Below are positions 1 through 5,812 of a stretch of 6,965 nucleotides of DNA, one piece after another. Position numbers and translations under genes: made by a program. The notes under the pieces are model-generated. The model was not told where the DNA came from. It searched no databases and was given only the letters and a program-made list of their open reading frames with translations. Within the stretch, counting starts at the first letter, position 1. Each line of letters starts with the position of its first letter. Source of the DNA: an uncultured bacterium (GTDB lineage: Bacteria > Bacillota > Clostridia > Oscillospirales > Ruminococcaceae); the NCBI GenBank assembly GCA_934845495.1, contig CAKWRB010000069.1, positions 1-6,965 on the forward strand. Reading direction: 5' to 3'.

Positions 1-82
1 CTGCAAAGGTTACCGCCCAGCAGTACACCACTATCATGGTAAAAATAGTCACTGTCAGTAAAATTATTTGGTTCAGATTCAT
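1..82 (-). CDS. N-terminus of a small membrane protein (partial, runs off the window)
   Basis: An open frame begins with ATG at 82-80 and stays open to the window edge, giving 27 residues (MNLNQIILLTVTIFTMIVVY then CWAVTFA). AGGAG at 94-90 lies 7 nt before the ATG, which supports this as a real start. It begins 13 nt after the stop of the preceding gene, so it continues the leftward operon. Residues 5-25 form one strongly hydrophobic stretch, consistent with a membrane anchor or uncleaved signal. The rest of the protein is outside the window, so no family can be named. Confidence 0.6.
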   Translation of the reverse strand, partial: MNLNQIILLTVTIFTMIVVYCWAVTFA

Positions 83-95
83 TCCTATGCTCCTA

Positions 96-293
96 TTAGA
101 TTTCTTCTACGGCCTCCAGCGGCACCCTCATGATGCTGCCGGCAGTCTTGTCCTGCAGGATCGCACTGTACCGAAGCTGTCTGCCCCCGAAGACGTCCTG
201 TGCCATCCACAGTATGCACTCCTGCATGATGTACTCGTGTCCCTCATAGCGCACCAAACGCAGAAGGTTATGTTTTGCTCTCTTAATCTCCAT
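96..293 (-). CDS. small phage hypothetical protein, 65 aa
   Basis: This 65-residue protein overlaps the 3' end of the helicase-loader gene by 11 nt, which suggests translational coupling. The start is ATG 293, preceded by GAGG about 8 nt upstream. The longer in-frame start at 386 lies deep in the loader gene and adds a shadow extension. The sequence opens with a basic segment (MEIKRAKHNLLRLVRYEGHE), followed by YIMQECILWMAQ and a C-terminal YSAILQDKTAGSIMRVPLEAVEE. The pattern of a short YEG.EY start with a later YSA.LQDK..S...V.LE.VE resembles small proteins near replication genes in Clostridial phages. I do not know a function. It has one Cys, no membrane segment and no obvious DNA-binding motif. 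Confidence 0.72.
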   Translation of the reverse strand: MEIKRAKHNLLRLVRYEGHEYIMQECILWMAQDVFGGRQLRYSAILQDKTAGSIMRVPLEAVEEI

Positions 294-897
294 TGAGATA
301 CCTCGCTTCGATCTCGCTTTCCATCTTTTTGATATCATAGCTCCGATCTCCCTCCCGAAGCGCCGGCAAGGACATTGAATCGGCAAGCTGTGCCATTATT
401 TCCTTGACTTCTGCCAGCAGTGCCAGGTACTCCTGTTCGCTCTGTGACCGGGCACGGTATGACCGCATAAAGTTGGACTGCACCACACTCTGGACTGTAT
501 CACTGTCCATCGCTGCCCACTCCCGGAGCTGGGAAGGGGCTCCCACAATCCGCCGGACCACCGGCGGGAGCTTCTCGAACTCGGCCACGCTGTTGTACCC
601 GCTGTTCCGCAGAGCCGTCGCCACATAGCCCCAGGCCTCCATCTCGGACATCTCGTCCGGGTGGGTGATCTTCCGTATAGCCTCTTTGATGGCCCCAATG
701 TGGGGCGGAAAGCCCTTTGTATCGCTGGCGATGTGAGCCTTGACGGCGGCCTTGACCACTTCAAAGTCCTCCGCCGCAAACATCTCAGCCCACAGCTCGA
801 TGGTGGCGTCCGCCTGCTGCCGTGAGATATTCCTGTAAAATTGCGGGTATGCGGTCTGCAGAACCGCCAATACTGCTGCGGTCTCGTCAATATTCAT
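283..897 (-). CDS. putative replicative helicase loader (G39P/DnaI-like), 204 aa
   Basis: This probably loads the replicative DnaB-type helicase onto the phage origin opened by the product of the gene just before it. The N-terminus (MNIDETAAVLAVLQTAYPQF, then about 45 residues including IELWAEMFAAEDF and the FPPHIGAIKE stretch at residues 63-72) resembles the loader/inhibitor family typified by SPP1 G39P. That family usually begins with ETA.vL..L.aaYP and has an FpPtigdik segment. The middle (residues 80-135) carries EAWGYVATALRNSGY and LPPVVRRIVG, also usual in these proteins. The C-terminus is charged and helical. The start was set at ATG 897 because AGGAGGA (912-906) sits 8 nt upstream; the ATG at 921 lacks such a site. 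It overlaps the organiser gene by 11 nt. No Walker A motif is present, so it is not an AAA+ DnaC-type loader. Assignment is from family resemblance only. Confidence 0.75.
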   Translation of the reverse strand: MNIDETAAVLAVLQTAYPQFYRNISRQQADATIELWAEMFAAEDFEVVKAAVKAHIASDTKGFPPHIGAIKEAIRKITHPDEMSEMEAWGYVATALRNSGYNSVAEFEKLPPVVRRIVGAPSQLREWAAMDSDTVQSVVQSNFMRSYRARSQSEQEYLALLAEVKEIMAQLADSMSLPALREGDRSYDIKKMESEIEARYLNGD

Positions 898-1777
898 TGT
901 TTTTGTCCTCCTGGTAGTCATAAGCCCCTACGATGTTCTGCTTGTTTCTCAGGTAGTCGGCAAACGGGTTGCCGCTGCCCTCCGGCTGCTTGGTGGCACT
1001 GCTGTGCTGCTGCCCACGCAACCCCCAGCCCTCGCGGTGACATCTGCGAATCACAAGGTTCCAGTCCTTCCAGCGGTTTTTATTGCCGCTGGACTGGGCG
1101 CTCTCGTCGATATAGGCGATACAGCGGTCAAGCTCGGCTTGTCCCAGATCCTGCAGCAGTTTGTTGTACTGCTCATCGGTGAGCTGCACCCAGCCATATT
1201 CCCCACGCTTGTGCTTTATTTCACCTTTGGGCTTAGAGCTTTTTGAGGATTTTCCCTCTGTGGGTGTGGGCGCTTGCGCTATATACTCTATATCTTTATC
1301 TTCTTCTATATCTTTATCTATATCTGTTGCGTGACATTGCGTGACCTGTCCCGTGACAGTCACGTGACATTCGCTATTTTCAGCAGCCATGAGACGCTTG
1401 CGCTCTCTTTCACGTTGCTTGCGAATGCGGTTCTGCTCCTGTATTCTTTCCAGCTTGTCCAGACTCTGGTACTTCTCCCAGCCAGACACCATAATGATGT
1501 CATCGACCAGATCAATCATGCCAAACTGCTGGAATACCCTGAGCGCCATCTGCACCAATGCAATAGGGCGCTGGAAGTAGTTCGCAAGCATCTGCTCTGT
1601 GTAGGGAATATCCCTGGTGAAATAGACCAGCCCTCCATCATTGGTGACGCCCGCCAGGCAAAGGAGCTTGACCCAGATCACAATGATTCCATCGCCGTCC
1701 GGCAGGGTTTCGATCTGTCGGATCTTGCGGTTGTCGAACATATCCACCGCCAACTTGATCCACTTTACATCTGCCAT
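887..1777 (-). CDS. phage replisome organiser (origin-binding initiator), 296 aa
   Basis: This is the likely initiator that binds the phage origin and recruits the helicase loader. Residues 1-125 (MADVKWIKLAVDMFDNRKIR, LPDGDGIIVIWVKLLCLAG, GWEKYQSLDKLERIQEQNRIRKQ) match the N-terminal domain of phage replisome organisers. The opening W.KL...mFd..Ki..I...p.Gd....iW..LL.lAg pattern is characteristic. Residues 112-130 form a very basic helix. Residues 131-190 are a low-complexity linker with VTVTGQVTQ and a DKDIEEDKDIE repeat. Residues 193-252 (GEYGWVQLTDEQYNKLL to WKDWNLVIRRCHREGW) are a second small domain common at the C-terminus of such initiators. The DNA encoding the linker holds iteron-like repeats and an AT-rich block, annotated separately as a candidate origin. 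The start has AGAGG 8 nt upstream. The gene lies 3 nt after the preceding stop and overlaps the loader gene by 11 nt. Confidence 0.88.
   Translation of the reverse strand: MADVKWIKLAVDMFDNRKIRQIETLPDGDGIIVIWVKLLCLAGVTNDGGLVYFTRDIPYTEQMLANYFQRPIALVQMALRVFQQFGMIDLVDDIIMVSGWEKYQSLDKLERIQEQNRIRKQRERERKRLMAAENSECHVTVTGQVTQCHATDIDKDIEEDKDIEYIAQAPTPTEGKSSKSSKPKGEIKHKRGEYGWVQLTDEQYNKLLQDLGQAELDRCIAYIDESAQSSGNKNRWKDWNLVIRRCHREGWGLRGQQHSSATKQPEGSGNPFADYLRNKQNIVGAYDYQEDKNNEY
1288..1325. repeat. AT-rich direct repeats (possible DNA unwinding element)
   Basis: CTATATCTTTATC occurs exactly at 1288-1300 and 1306-1318, 18 bp apart. A shorter copy, CTATATCT, is at 1318-1325. On the coding strand these read as the Asp-Lys-Asp-Ile-Glu repeat of the organiser linker. 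The block is much richer in A and T than the rest of the gene. Confidence 0.7.
1330..1368. repeat. four phased CGTGAC iteron-like repeats
   Basis: CGTGAC begins at 1330, 1340, 1352 and 1363, all in the same orientation, with periods of 10, 12 and 11 bp. This places each copy on nearly the same face of the helix. The last copy is part of a perfect 10-bp palindrome, GTCACGTGAC (1359-1368). The 10- and 11-bp periods are not multiples of three, so a simple amino-acid repeat does not explain the spacing. Confidence 0.65.
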
Positions 1778-1780
1778 CTG

Positions 1781-2068
1781 CTACACCTCTCGACCTGCGG
1801 CCTTGAGCAGCCGCCTCATGTGCTTCTGTTGTGCCAGGATTGACAGCGCCCGCCGCCTCTGCTGACGGTACTGACAGGCAATCTCGTCCGGATCATTGGT
1901 GCGATAGTAGCCCCGGCCGTCCTGGTTATTGATGATGATATGCCCCTCCCGCCGGGCTTGCTCAATCTGCTCCCTCAGCTTTCGGTCGCTCAGCTTAGTC
2001 AGGGAGCAAAGCTCCTTCCGGGTTATAGCATTCTCCCGGCCGAATGGGATATAGGTTTCAATGCCCAT
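1781..2068 (-). CDS. small winged-helix-like putative DNA-binding protein, 95 aa
   Basis: This is a 95-residue protein between SSB and the replisome organiser. The start was set at ATG 2068 because GGAGG (2080-2076) lies 7 nt upstream; the ATG at 2086 has no ribosome binding site and would add only six residues. Residues 15-55 (ITRKELCSLTKLSDRKLREQ, IEQARREGHIIINN, GRGYYR) read as a winged helix-turn-helix: a helix, a recognition helix after SDRKLR, then a beta wing with the G-h-I-I and G-R-G-Y-Y pattern. Residues 65-95 are a basic helical tail (YRQQRRRALSILAQQKHMRR). Similar small proteins sit beside replication genes in Clostridial phages, where a replication-accessory or regulatory role is assumed but, as far as I know, unproven. 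The following organiser gene starts 3 nt after its stop. Confidence 0.75.
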   Translation of the reverse strand: MGIETYIPFGRENAITRKELCSLTKLSDRKLREQIEQARREGHIIINNQDGRGYYRTNDPDEIACQYRQQRRRALSILAQQKHMRRLLKAAGREV

Positions 2069-2088
2069 GTCCGGGCCTCCTTTCATTG

Positions 2089-2490
2089 TTAAAACGGCAG
2101 ATCATCTTCTCCGGCGATCTCCTCAAATCCCTGCTGGGCCTGGTATGCCGGAGGCTCTTGGCTGGAATTCCAGCCTTCTGCCTTTTGTCTGCTCTCCACA
2201 AACTCGGCACGGTCCACCACCACCTCAAAGGCAGTGCGCCTATTGCCGTTTTTGTCCTCATACCGCCGGCTGGACAGATACCCGGTCAGGGCGATTTTCT
2301 GCCCCTTCCGAAAATACATGCAGATAAACTCCGCCGTCTGCCGCCAGGCCACAAAGTTGATAAAATCGGTTTTGTCCCGGGTACCCGGGCGATCTATCGC
2401 CAGGGTGAACGAGCACACGCTGATTCTGTTCTGGGTCTGCTTGAGTTCCGGGTCAGCGGTCAGCCGGCCCACATAAGATCCATGATTCAT
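2089..2490 (-). CDS. ssb: single-stranded DNA-binding protein SSB, 133 aa
   Basis: This coats single-stranded DNA during phage replication and recombination. Residues 1-100 are the OB fold: GSYVGRLTADPELKQTQ, VCSFTLAIDRP, DFINFVAWRQTAEFICMYFR, KGQKIALTGYLSSRRYEDKN and AFEVVVDRAEFVES. All are hallmark SSB segments (GRLt.dPelr, F.lAv.R, dfi..vaWr..Ae....y..KG..v.v.G.l..r.y.d..G). After a short disordered linker rich in Gln, Ser and Pro, the protein ends in EDDLPF, the acidic tip through which SSBs recruit partner enzymes. At 133 residues it is slightly shorter than a typical host SSB, as usual for phage versions. AAGGA lies 4 nt before the ATG. It follows RecT by 20 nt, fitting a shared role in strand annealing. 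Confidence 0.95.
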   Translation of the reverse strand: MNHGSYVGRLTADPELKQTQNRISVCSFTLAIDRPGTRDKTDFINFVAWRQTAEFICMYFRKGQKIALTGYLSSRRYEDKNGNRRTAFEVVVDRAEFVESRQKAEGWNSSQEPPAYQAQQGFEEIAGEDDLPF

Positions 2491-2510
2491 TCGTTCCTTG
2501 CTCTCTTTCT

Positions 2511-3380
2511 TTACTCATTGGCTGTGGGCTTGTCCACTTCTGCGACTTCCCCGGTTTCAAGGTCAATATAGTCAACAGACACTGCACCCGGGGCGGCATC
2601 GTCGGCATCAAACTGGCCGGTAGCGATGGCTTCGGCAGCGGCAATGGTGTGGGCATCTGCAGTGCGGTAGTCGATGGACATCAGGCCCCACTTGCCGATC
2701 AGCTGGCGGTAGACGGTCTTGCGGGCCATCGCGTCCCAGTCATCACGCCAGCCCTTGCCCATATACTGGCCCTTGCGGTGCTTCTTCTCATGGGCTTCCA
2801 CCTGCTTCTTAGTCATGTAGATGGTTTTTTCGGTGCCATTGATCAGCCGGAAGTAGCCCACATAGCCGATCACCGGCCTCTGCTCCCGGTCGTCCTCGTC
2901 CTCGATGAAGTCCAGGTCAATCTCCTCGGTCAGCCGGTTGTAGCTGCGAAGCTCCCCTTCCCGGACATCCAGCACATTGATAGTCTTGTAGGCGCCGGTG
3001 CGCATGGCCAGCTGGTGCATTCCCTTGTAGCCCAGGATAAAGGCAGCCTCGTTGCGGTAGCTGCCGTCCGGCTGCTTGTTCTTGAACGGCACGATGTAGG
3101 CATAGCCGAGGGAGGCATCGATGGGCAGGTCATAGGTGGCGGCCTTGAGCGCCGACTGGATTACCGTCATCGGGGCTTCGTACATGGCCTGCTGCAGCTG
3201 GGGCGTGGCGTTTACCAAGGACACCAGTGAACTGATGAACTGCGGTGCCCTCTTCCCCAGCAGGTCATCGAACCGGCGGCGCATGGCCTCCCCGTCCAGA
3301 ATGCTGTTGACGATCTGGTTCACGCTCTTGGCTGCTGTGGCGGTCTTATTCTGTGTTGCTTTCTGAATTGCTCCCTGCAT
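2511..3380 (-). CDS. recT: RecT-family single-strand annealing protein, 289 aa
   Basis: This anneals complementary single strands produced by the neighbouring exonuclease and catalyses phage homologous recombination. Family signatures are clear: APMTVIQSALKAATYDLPID with LGYAYIVPF (residues 69-99), AAFILGYKGMHQLAMRTG (112-129), the TKKQVEAHEKKHRKG stretch (190-204) and WDAMARKTVYRQLIGKWG (215-232). The last segment is the conserved RecT M..Kt.lr.L...l region. Residues 255-289 are an acidic tail (FDADDAAP, YIDLETGEVAEVDKP). The length is close to B. subtilis YqaK (about 284) and slightly above E. coli RecT (269). It starts 12 nt after the exonuclease stop, and AAGGAG (3394-3389) overlaps that stop, so the two are probably translated together. 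Nuclease-then-recT order is the usual phage arrangement. Confidence 0.96.
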   Translation of the reverse strand: MQGAIQKATQNKTATAAKSVNQIVNSILDGEAMRRRFDDLLGKRAPQFISSLVSLVNATPQLQQAMYEAPMTVIQSALKAATYDLPIDASLGYAYIVPFKNKQPDGSYRNEAAFILGYKGMHQLAMRTGAYKTINVLDVREGELRSYNRLTEEIDLDFIEDEDDREQRPVIGYVGYFRLINGTEKTIYMTKKQVEAHEKKHRKGQYMGKGWRDDWDAMARKTVYRQLIGKWGLMSIDYRTADAHTIAAAEAIATGQFDADDAAPGAVSVDYIDLETGEVAEVDKPTANE

Positions 3381-3392
3381 AGTTCTTTCTCC

Positions 3393-4382
3393 TTATTCAC
3401 TCATGATCTGCTTAATATCGAATTTCCGGAAGCTGCTGGTTTTGAAGTAGCTTTCCAGGTCGATGTCCGGGTGGTCGGCAGCAAAGGCTTTTACATCGAA
3501 GGTTCGGCGGCTCTGGGGCTTCCAGCTCACCAGATAGCTGCCAGCCTGTCCCTCTTCGCTGTCTCCCAGGTCGCCCTTGAGGGTCTGGGCGCATCGGTCC
3601 AGCTCGGTTTCCAGCGCCTTGACCCGCTCCTTGAGGGAGCGGTACTGGTGGATCAGGCTCTCCCGGCCGGGAAGATCCACACGCCCTGATGACCCACCGG
3701 TATAAATCGCTGACAAGGCGGCTGTGTCGGCCTGTGTGCCACTGAATGCCGGAGGGGTATCGCTCTGTACAAACTGCCAGAACTCCCGTTCTGCGTCCAT
3801 CAGCGCCTGTATCTCGTCATCAGATACATAGACGCTGCCGCTGCACCAGTCCGGAACCCGGTCGTCCTGCCGGCGGGTGATCTGATACACCATAAATCCC
3901 TGGTTAAGCACCAGCACCGCCAGATAGGCTTTCTCGTATTCCATGACAGCCATTCCATGAACGCATTGTACATAGTAATTCGTAGGGAATTCCCCGTTTT
4001 TGAATTTCCGAAGGTTTAGGAGACTTGTAGTCTTAGCCTCAAACAGGGCATTTTCTCCGATAACCTCACGATCAATATTTACAGATGCAAACGTATATTC
4101 TGTATTTCCCCACATATAAGGGGACCTTCTGAGCTTTTTCCCAGTTTTATCGGTAAAGCGCTCAGCGACATACTGCTCCAGATCCCGTCCCTGCCGCATG
4201 GCCTCGCTGTCCGGCTTCTCCGGCAGCCGCCCGGTCTTGTCCGCCCAGACAGTATAGGGAGTGCTGTAATCATTCAGACTCACAATAGCTGCAGCATCAC
4301 TACCTCCTATGTACCTTCTGCGGATTTCCAGCCACTTTTCACGAGACAAACCGTTGATTTTCGCAATTTTAGTTCGGTTCAT
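3393..4382 (-). CDS. YqaJ / lambda-exonuclease-type phage recombination nuclease, 329 aa
   Basis: This is a PD-(D/E)XK nuclease expected to resect double-strand ends and feed RecT with single strands. Residues 14-29 (REKWLEIRRRYIGGSD) and 42-52 (PYTVWADKTGR) are the start typical of YqaJ-type phage nucleases. E69 (GRDLEQYV), D104 in FASVNID, then E115 and K117 in LFEAKTT form the D-(x10)-ExK active site. Q139 in YYVQCVHGMAV fits the helix that follows it in lambda exonuclease. From about residue 240 to the end is a C-terminal extension with a coiled-coil-like YRSLKERVKALETELDR and a beta-rich YLVSWKPQSRRTFDVKAF, found in many Firmicute phage homologues. The start overlaps the HNH stop (ATGA). 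Base composition is uneven: 3961-4140 and 4261-4380 are only 40-45% GC, against 57-68% in 4141-4260 and about 60% further downstream in the gene. Confidence 0.93.
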   Translation of the reverse strand: MNRTKIAKINGLSREKWLEIRRRYIGGSDAAAIVSLNDYSTPYTVWADKTGRLPEKPDSEAMRQGRDLEQYVAERFTDKTGKKLRRSPYMWGNTEYTFASVNIDREVIGENALFEAKTTSLLNLRKFKNGEFPTNYYVQCVHGMAVMEYEKAYLAVLVLNQGFMVYQITRRQDDRVPDWCSGSVYVSDDEIQALMDAEREFWQFVQSDTPPAFSGTQADTAALSAIYTGGSSGRVDLPGRESLIHQYRSLKERVKALETELDRCAQTLKGDLGDSEEGQAGSYLVSWKPQSRRTFDVKAFAADHPDIDLESYFKTSSFRKFDIKQIMSE

Positions 4383-4918
4383 GTTTTTGCTTCCTTTTTT
4401 TCATCAAAGTAGTCACTGTTTTTCACATTTTCAGGAATGGTAAGGACACGAAGATTAGATCGTCGATTATCCAGCTTATCACGATTGATATGATCACGAA
4501 CAAATCCAGGCGGACAGTCGATTACATAATGATGAAAATAAATCACCCTATGCTTTCCGTCGACTCTGACGCTGGCGCATACATATCCATTTTTGGCTCG
4601 ATACCAGGTAAACTGTTTCAATTGCTCCCAGATATCAGAATCGCAAATAAACGAGCCTTTCCCTTGATTAAAGTAAACTCGAATACCTCTCTTTTCAGTT
4701 GTATACTTATTTTGACTTCTCACCGTTCGCAAGCATCCACAACTTTTGGTTACCCCGGATGTCAGATGACTCGAGCTTACACTGATCACCTTTCCACAAT
4801 CACAATGGCAAATCCAGAATTTATGGCGACCAGCCCCTGACAGCTTACCTTCATCAATACTCAGCACTGTTAATTTTCCGAACTTTTTACCGGTCAGATT
4901 TATCGCCTTTCTCCCCAT
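4379..4918 (-). CDS. HNH homing endonuclease with N-terminal zinc-binding module, 179 aa
   Basis: This is a freestanding HNH endonuclease, probably a selfish homing element rather than a phage-essential gene. The N-terminal module (INLTGKKFGKLTVL, then C37, C39, C41 in CHCDCGK and C60, C62 in SCGC) is a zinc-binding segment common in phage HNH proteins. The C-terminal HNH_3-type core has FHHYVID (H129, H130), then DHINRDKLDNRRSNLR (H143, N151, N155) and PENVKN. ATG 4918 is chosen because AGGAG (4930-4926) lies 7 nt upstream and the family usually begins just before the LTGk.FGkLtV motif; the upstream ATG 4942 has no ribosome binding site. Its first 120 coding-end bases (4381-4500) are only about 35% GC, far below the neighbouring phage genes, which suggests later acquisition. 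Its TGA overlaps the ATG of the exonuclease gene, and the AAGGAA serving the exonuclease lies within its last codons. Confidence 0.92.
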   Translation of the reverse strand: MGRKAINLTGKKFGKLTVLSIDEGKLSGAGRHKFWICHCDCGKVISVSSSHLTSGVTKSCGCLRTVRSQNKYTTEKRGIRVYFNQGKGSFICDSDIWEQLKQFTWYRAKNGYVCASVRVDGKHRVIYFHHYVIDCPPGFVRDHINRDKLDNRRSNLRVLTIPENVKNSDYFDEKKEAKT

Positions 4919-4950
4919 ACCTACTCTCCTCTGATCTGCCATTCAAGTTC

Positions 4951-5169
4951 TTACCACTCGAATGGGCCGAACTTTTCAAATGCTTCGTAGGCCTGTGCCC
5001 TGCTGATGCAGTATTCACAGCCTGTAATATTGCCAAAGCTGTCGGTGTAGACAGTATCCGCTTCATTCAGCTCCTCGCCGCAGGCCGGGCAGATATAGAT
5101 CTGCTCCTGCTGGGAGCACCGTCCGCAGCCGCTGCATTCCCGGCCACCGCTCACGCATACCATTGCCAT
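4951..5169 (-). CDS. small Cys-rich zinc-ribbon-like protein, 72 aa
   Basis: This 72-residue protein has nine cysteines. C12-x2-C15-x2-C18 lies near the N-terminus, then C27-P-A-C30 and C51-x2-C54, the last two being a likely zinc ribbon (CPAC...CEYC separated by a short beta-rich segment with VYTDSFGNITG). The end is aromatic (AFEKFGPFEW). The start is ATG 5169, with GGGG of an AAGGGGTG site 7 nt upstream; a second ATG at 5163 would drop two residues. The frame extends upstream to 5316, but that part only mirrors the preceding gene. It lies 4 nt after that gene. Function is unknown; metal binding is inferred from Cys spacing. It may be a nucleic-acid-binding or protein-interaction ribbon. 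Confidence 0.75.
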   Translation of the reverse strand: MAMVCVSGGRECSGCGRCSQQEQIYICPACGEELNEADTVYTDSFGNITGCEYCISRAQAYEAFEKFGPFEW

Positions 5170-5173
5170 ACTA

Positions 5174-5374
5174 TCACCCCTTCCGGTTGCGCTTTGCCTT
5201 GGTGGACATCTCAAACTTCGGGTCGAAGTTGAGCAGCTGAATCTTCTCAGCGCGAATCGCCTTGATGGCCGCTCGTTGCTCCTCGTTCTGCCGGCAAAAG
5301 GCAGCGTACCGCTCACACTTGCCGTGGCAGTGCGGCTGCCGGTCCGGGCAGTCCTTACACGGCTGCGTTACCAT
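5174..5374 (-). CDS. small Cys/His-rich phage protein, 66 aa
   Basis: This 66-residue protein has a compact N-terminal metal-binding pattern: C6-x2-C9, then H15, C16, H17, C20 and C27 (PCKDCPDRQPHCHGKCERY). I recognise this PCkDCp.R...CH..C..Y pattern from small early proteins of many Clostridial phages and prophages, but no function is known to me. Residues 30-45 are a charged helix, and the C-terminus is very basic (KAKRNRKG), which would suit nucleic-acid binding. ATG 5374 has AGGAGG 8 nt upstream and overlaps the 3' end of the membrane-protein gene by 7 nt, implying translational coupling. Confidence 0.78.
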   Translation of the reverse strand: MVTQPCKDCPDRQPHCHGKCERYAAFCRQNEEQRAAIKAIRAEKIQLLNFDPKFEMSTKAKRNRKG

Positions 5375-5574
5375 CTCCGCCGCCTCCTTTGGGGCTTGTA
5401 CATCAGGCCGCCCAGCTCAGCAAAGAGCCAAAAGCCCAGCAGCGAGATCCACATGCCTGCCACCAGACCGGGCGAGAGCTTGTCCGCCTGTTCGGCTGCG
5501 CCGACAAAGCCAAACATCGAAATGAAACTGATCAGCGCAAGCCATTGGGCAATTTTTTGTCCCGTGCGTTTCAT
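5368..5574 (-). CDS. small two-helix membrane protein, 68 aa
   Basis: This 68-residue protein has two predicted transmembrane helices, residues 9-27 (AQWLALISFISMFGFVGAA) and 37-58 (LVAGMWISLLGFWLFAELGG followed by LM), joined by a short polar loop (EQADKLSP). It has a basic N-terminus (MKRTGQK) and a strongly basic C-terminus (KPQRRRRRW). The positive-inside rule places both ends in the cytoplasm. The start is ATG 5574, with AGGAGGG (5590-5584) 9 nt upstream; the open frame reaches back to 5769, but that part shadows the neighbouring gene. The size and two-helix design recall holins, but the position in the early operon argues against lysis. Superinfection exclusion or a host-membrane role is possible. 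No family is recognised with certainty. Confidence 0.7.
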   Translation of the reverse strand: MKRTGQKIAQWLALISFISMFGFVGAAEQADKLSPGLVAGMWISLLGFWLFAELGGLMYKPQRRRRRW

Positions 5575-5590
5575 CGTCCTTTGCCCTCCT

Positions 5591-5812
5591 CTATGCTTCG
5601 GCCTGGGCAGCGTCCAGGGCAGCTTCCCGTTCGGCGACCCACTCCTTTGCCAGCACCTCATGGACGCTGGCCAGCAGGATTCCGGCATCGGCCGGCAGGA
5701 TCGGCCCGATGTACCGCTCTCCGTTCTTCCAGATAAAATAGATGCCGTTCTGCTCCACCAGCTGAACATCGGCGGTGTAGGTGTGCATCTCGTACTTTTT
5801 GTTTCTGGCCAT
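5591..5812 (-). CDS. small phage hypothetical protein, 73 aa
   Basis: This 73-residue protein has a beta-rich N-terminal half (YEMHTYTADVQLVEQNGIYF, IWKNGERYIGPI) and a helical, acidic, Ala-rich C-terminus (EREAALDAAQAEA). ATG 5812 overlaps the previous stop by one base (TGATG). A GTG at 5815 directly before it could be used instead and would add one Met. AGGAG (5826-5822) lies 9 nt before the ATG. It has no Cys and no membrane segment. The fold could be a small sheet packed on one long helix. I do not recognise the family. Confidence 0.7.
   Translation of the reverse strand: MARNKKYEMHTYTADVQLVEQNGIYFIWKNGERYIGPILPADAGILLASVHEVLAKEWVAEREAALDAAQAEA

Larger units (their letters stand above)
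1281..1370. other. candidate phage origin of replication inside the initiator gene
   Basis: Within the linker-coding part of the organiser gene, an AT-rich block (1281-1326, 36 of 46 bases A or T) abuts a cluster of four CGTGAC repeats (1330-1368). Iterons next to an easily melted AT-rich tract inside the initiator gene is the arrangement known from lambda O and from the organiser genes of lactococcal and SPP1-like phages. The repeats also encode protein (the VTVTGQVTQ and DKDIEEDKDIE linker), so part of the repetition could come from linker coding. Binding by the organiser is inferred. Confidence 0.5.

Noticed and set aside
396..890. A 164-codon minus-strand open frame inside the helicase-loader gene
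   Set aside because: It lies wholly within the loader gene in another frame, is rich in Arg, Pro, Ser and Trp as GC-rich shadow frames are, and has no ribosome binding site.
1288..1368. The repeats in the organiser gene read as a CRISPR array
   Set aside because: Units are 6-13 bp with periods of 10-18 bp and no spacers, and they lie inside a coding gene.
1274..1843. A 189-codon plus-strand open frame opposite the replisome organiser
   Set aside because: It is antisense to a gene with clear family domains, begins in the AT-rich repeats, and its low-complexity start simply reflects those repeats.
2044..2571. A 175-codon plus-strand open frame opposite SSB
   Set aside because: It is antisense to a confident SSB gene and has no recognisable domain.
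2649..3230. A 193-codon plus-strand open frame opposite RecT
   Set aside because: It is antisense to a confident RecT gene and has the biased Val/Gly/His/Leu content of a shadow frame.
4379..4942. Longer start of the HNH protein at ATG 4942
   Set aside because: No ribosome binding site precedes it, whereas ATG 4918 has AGGAG at 7 nt and places the conserved LTGKKFGKLTV motif at the usual distance from the start.
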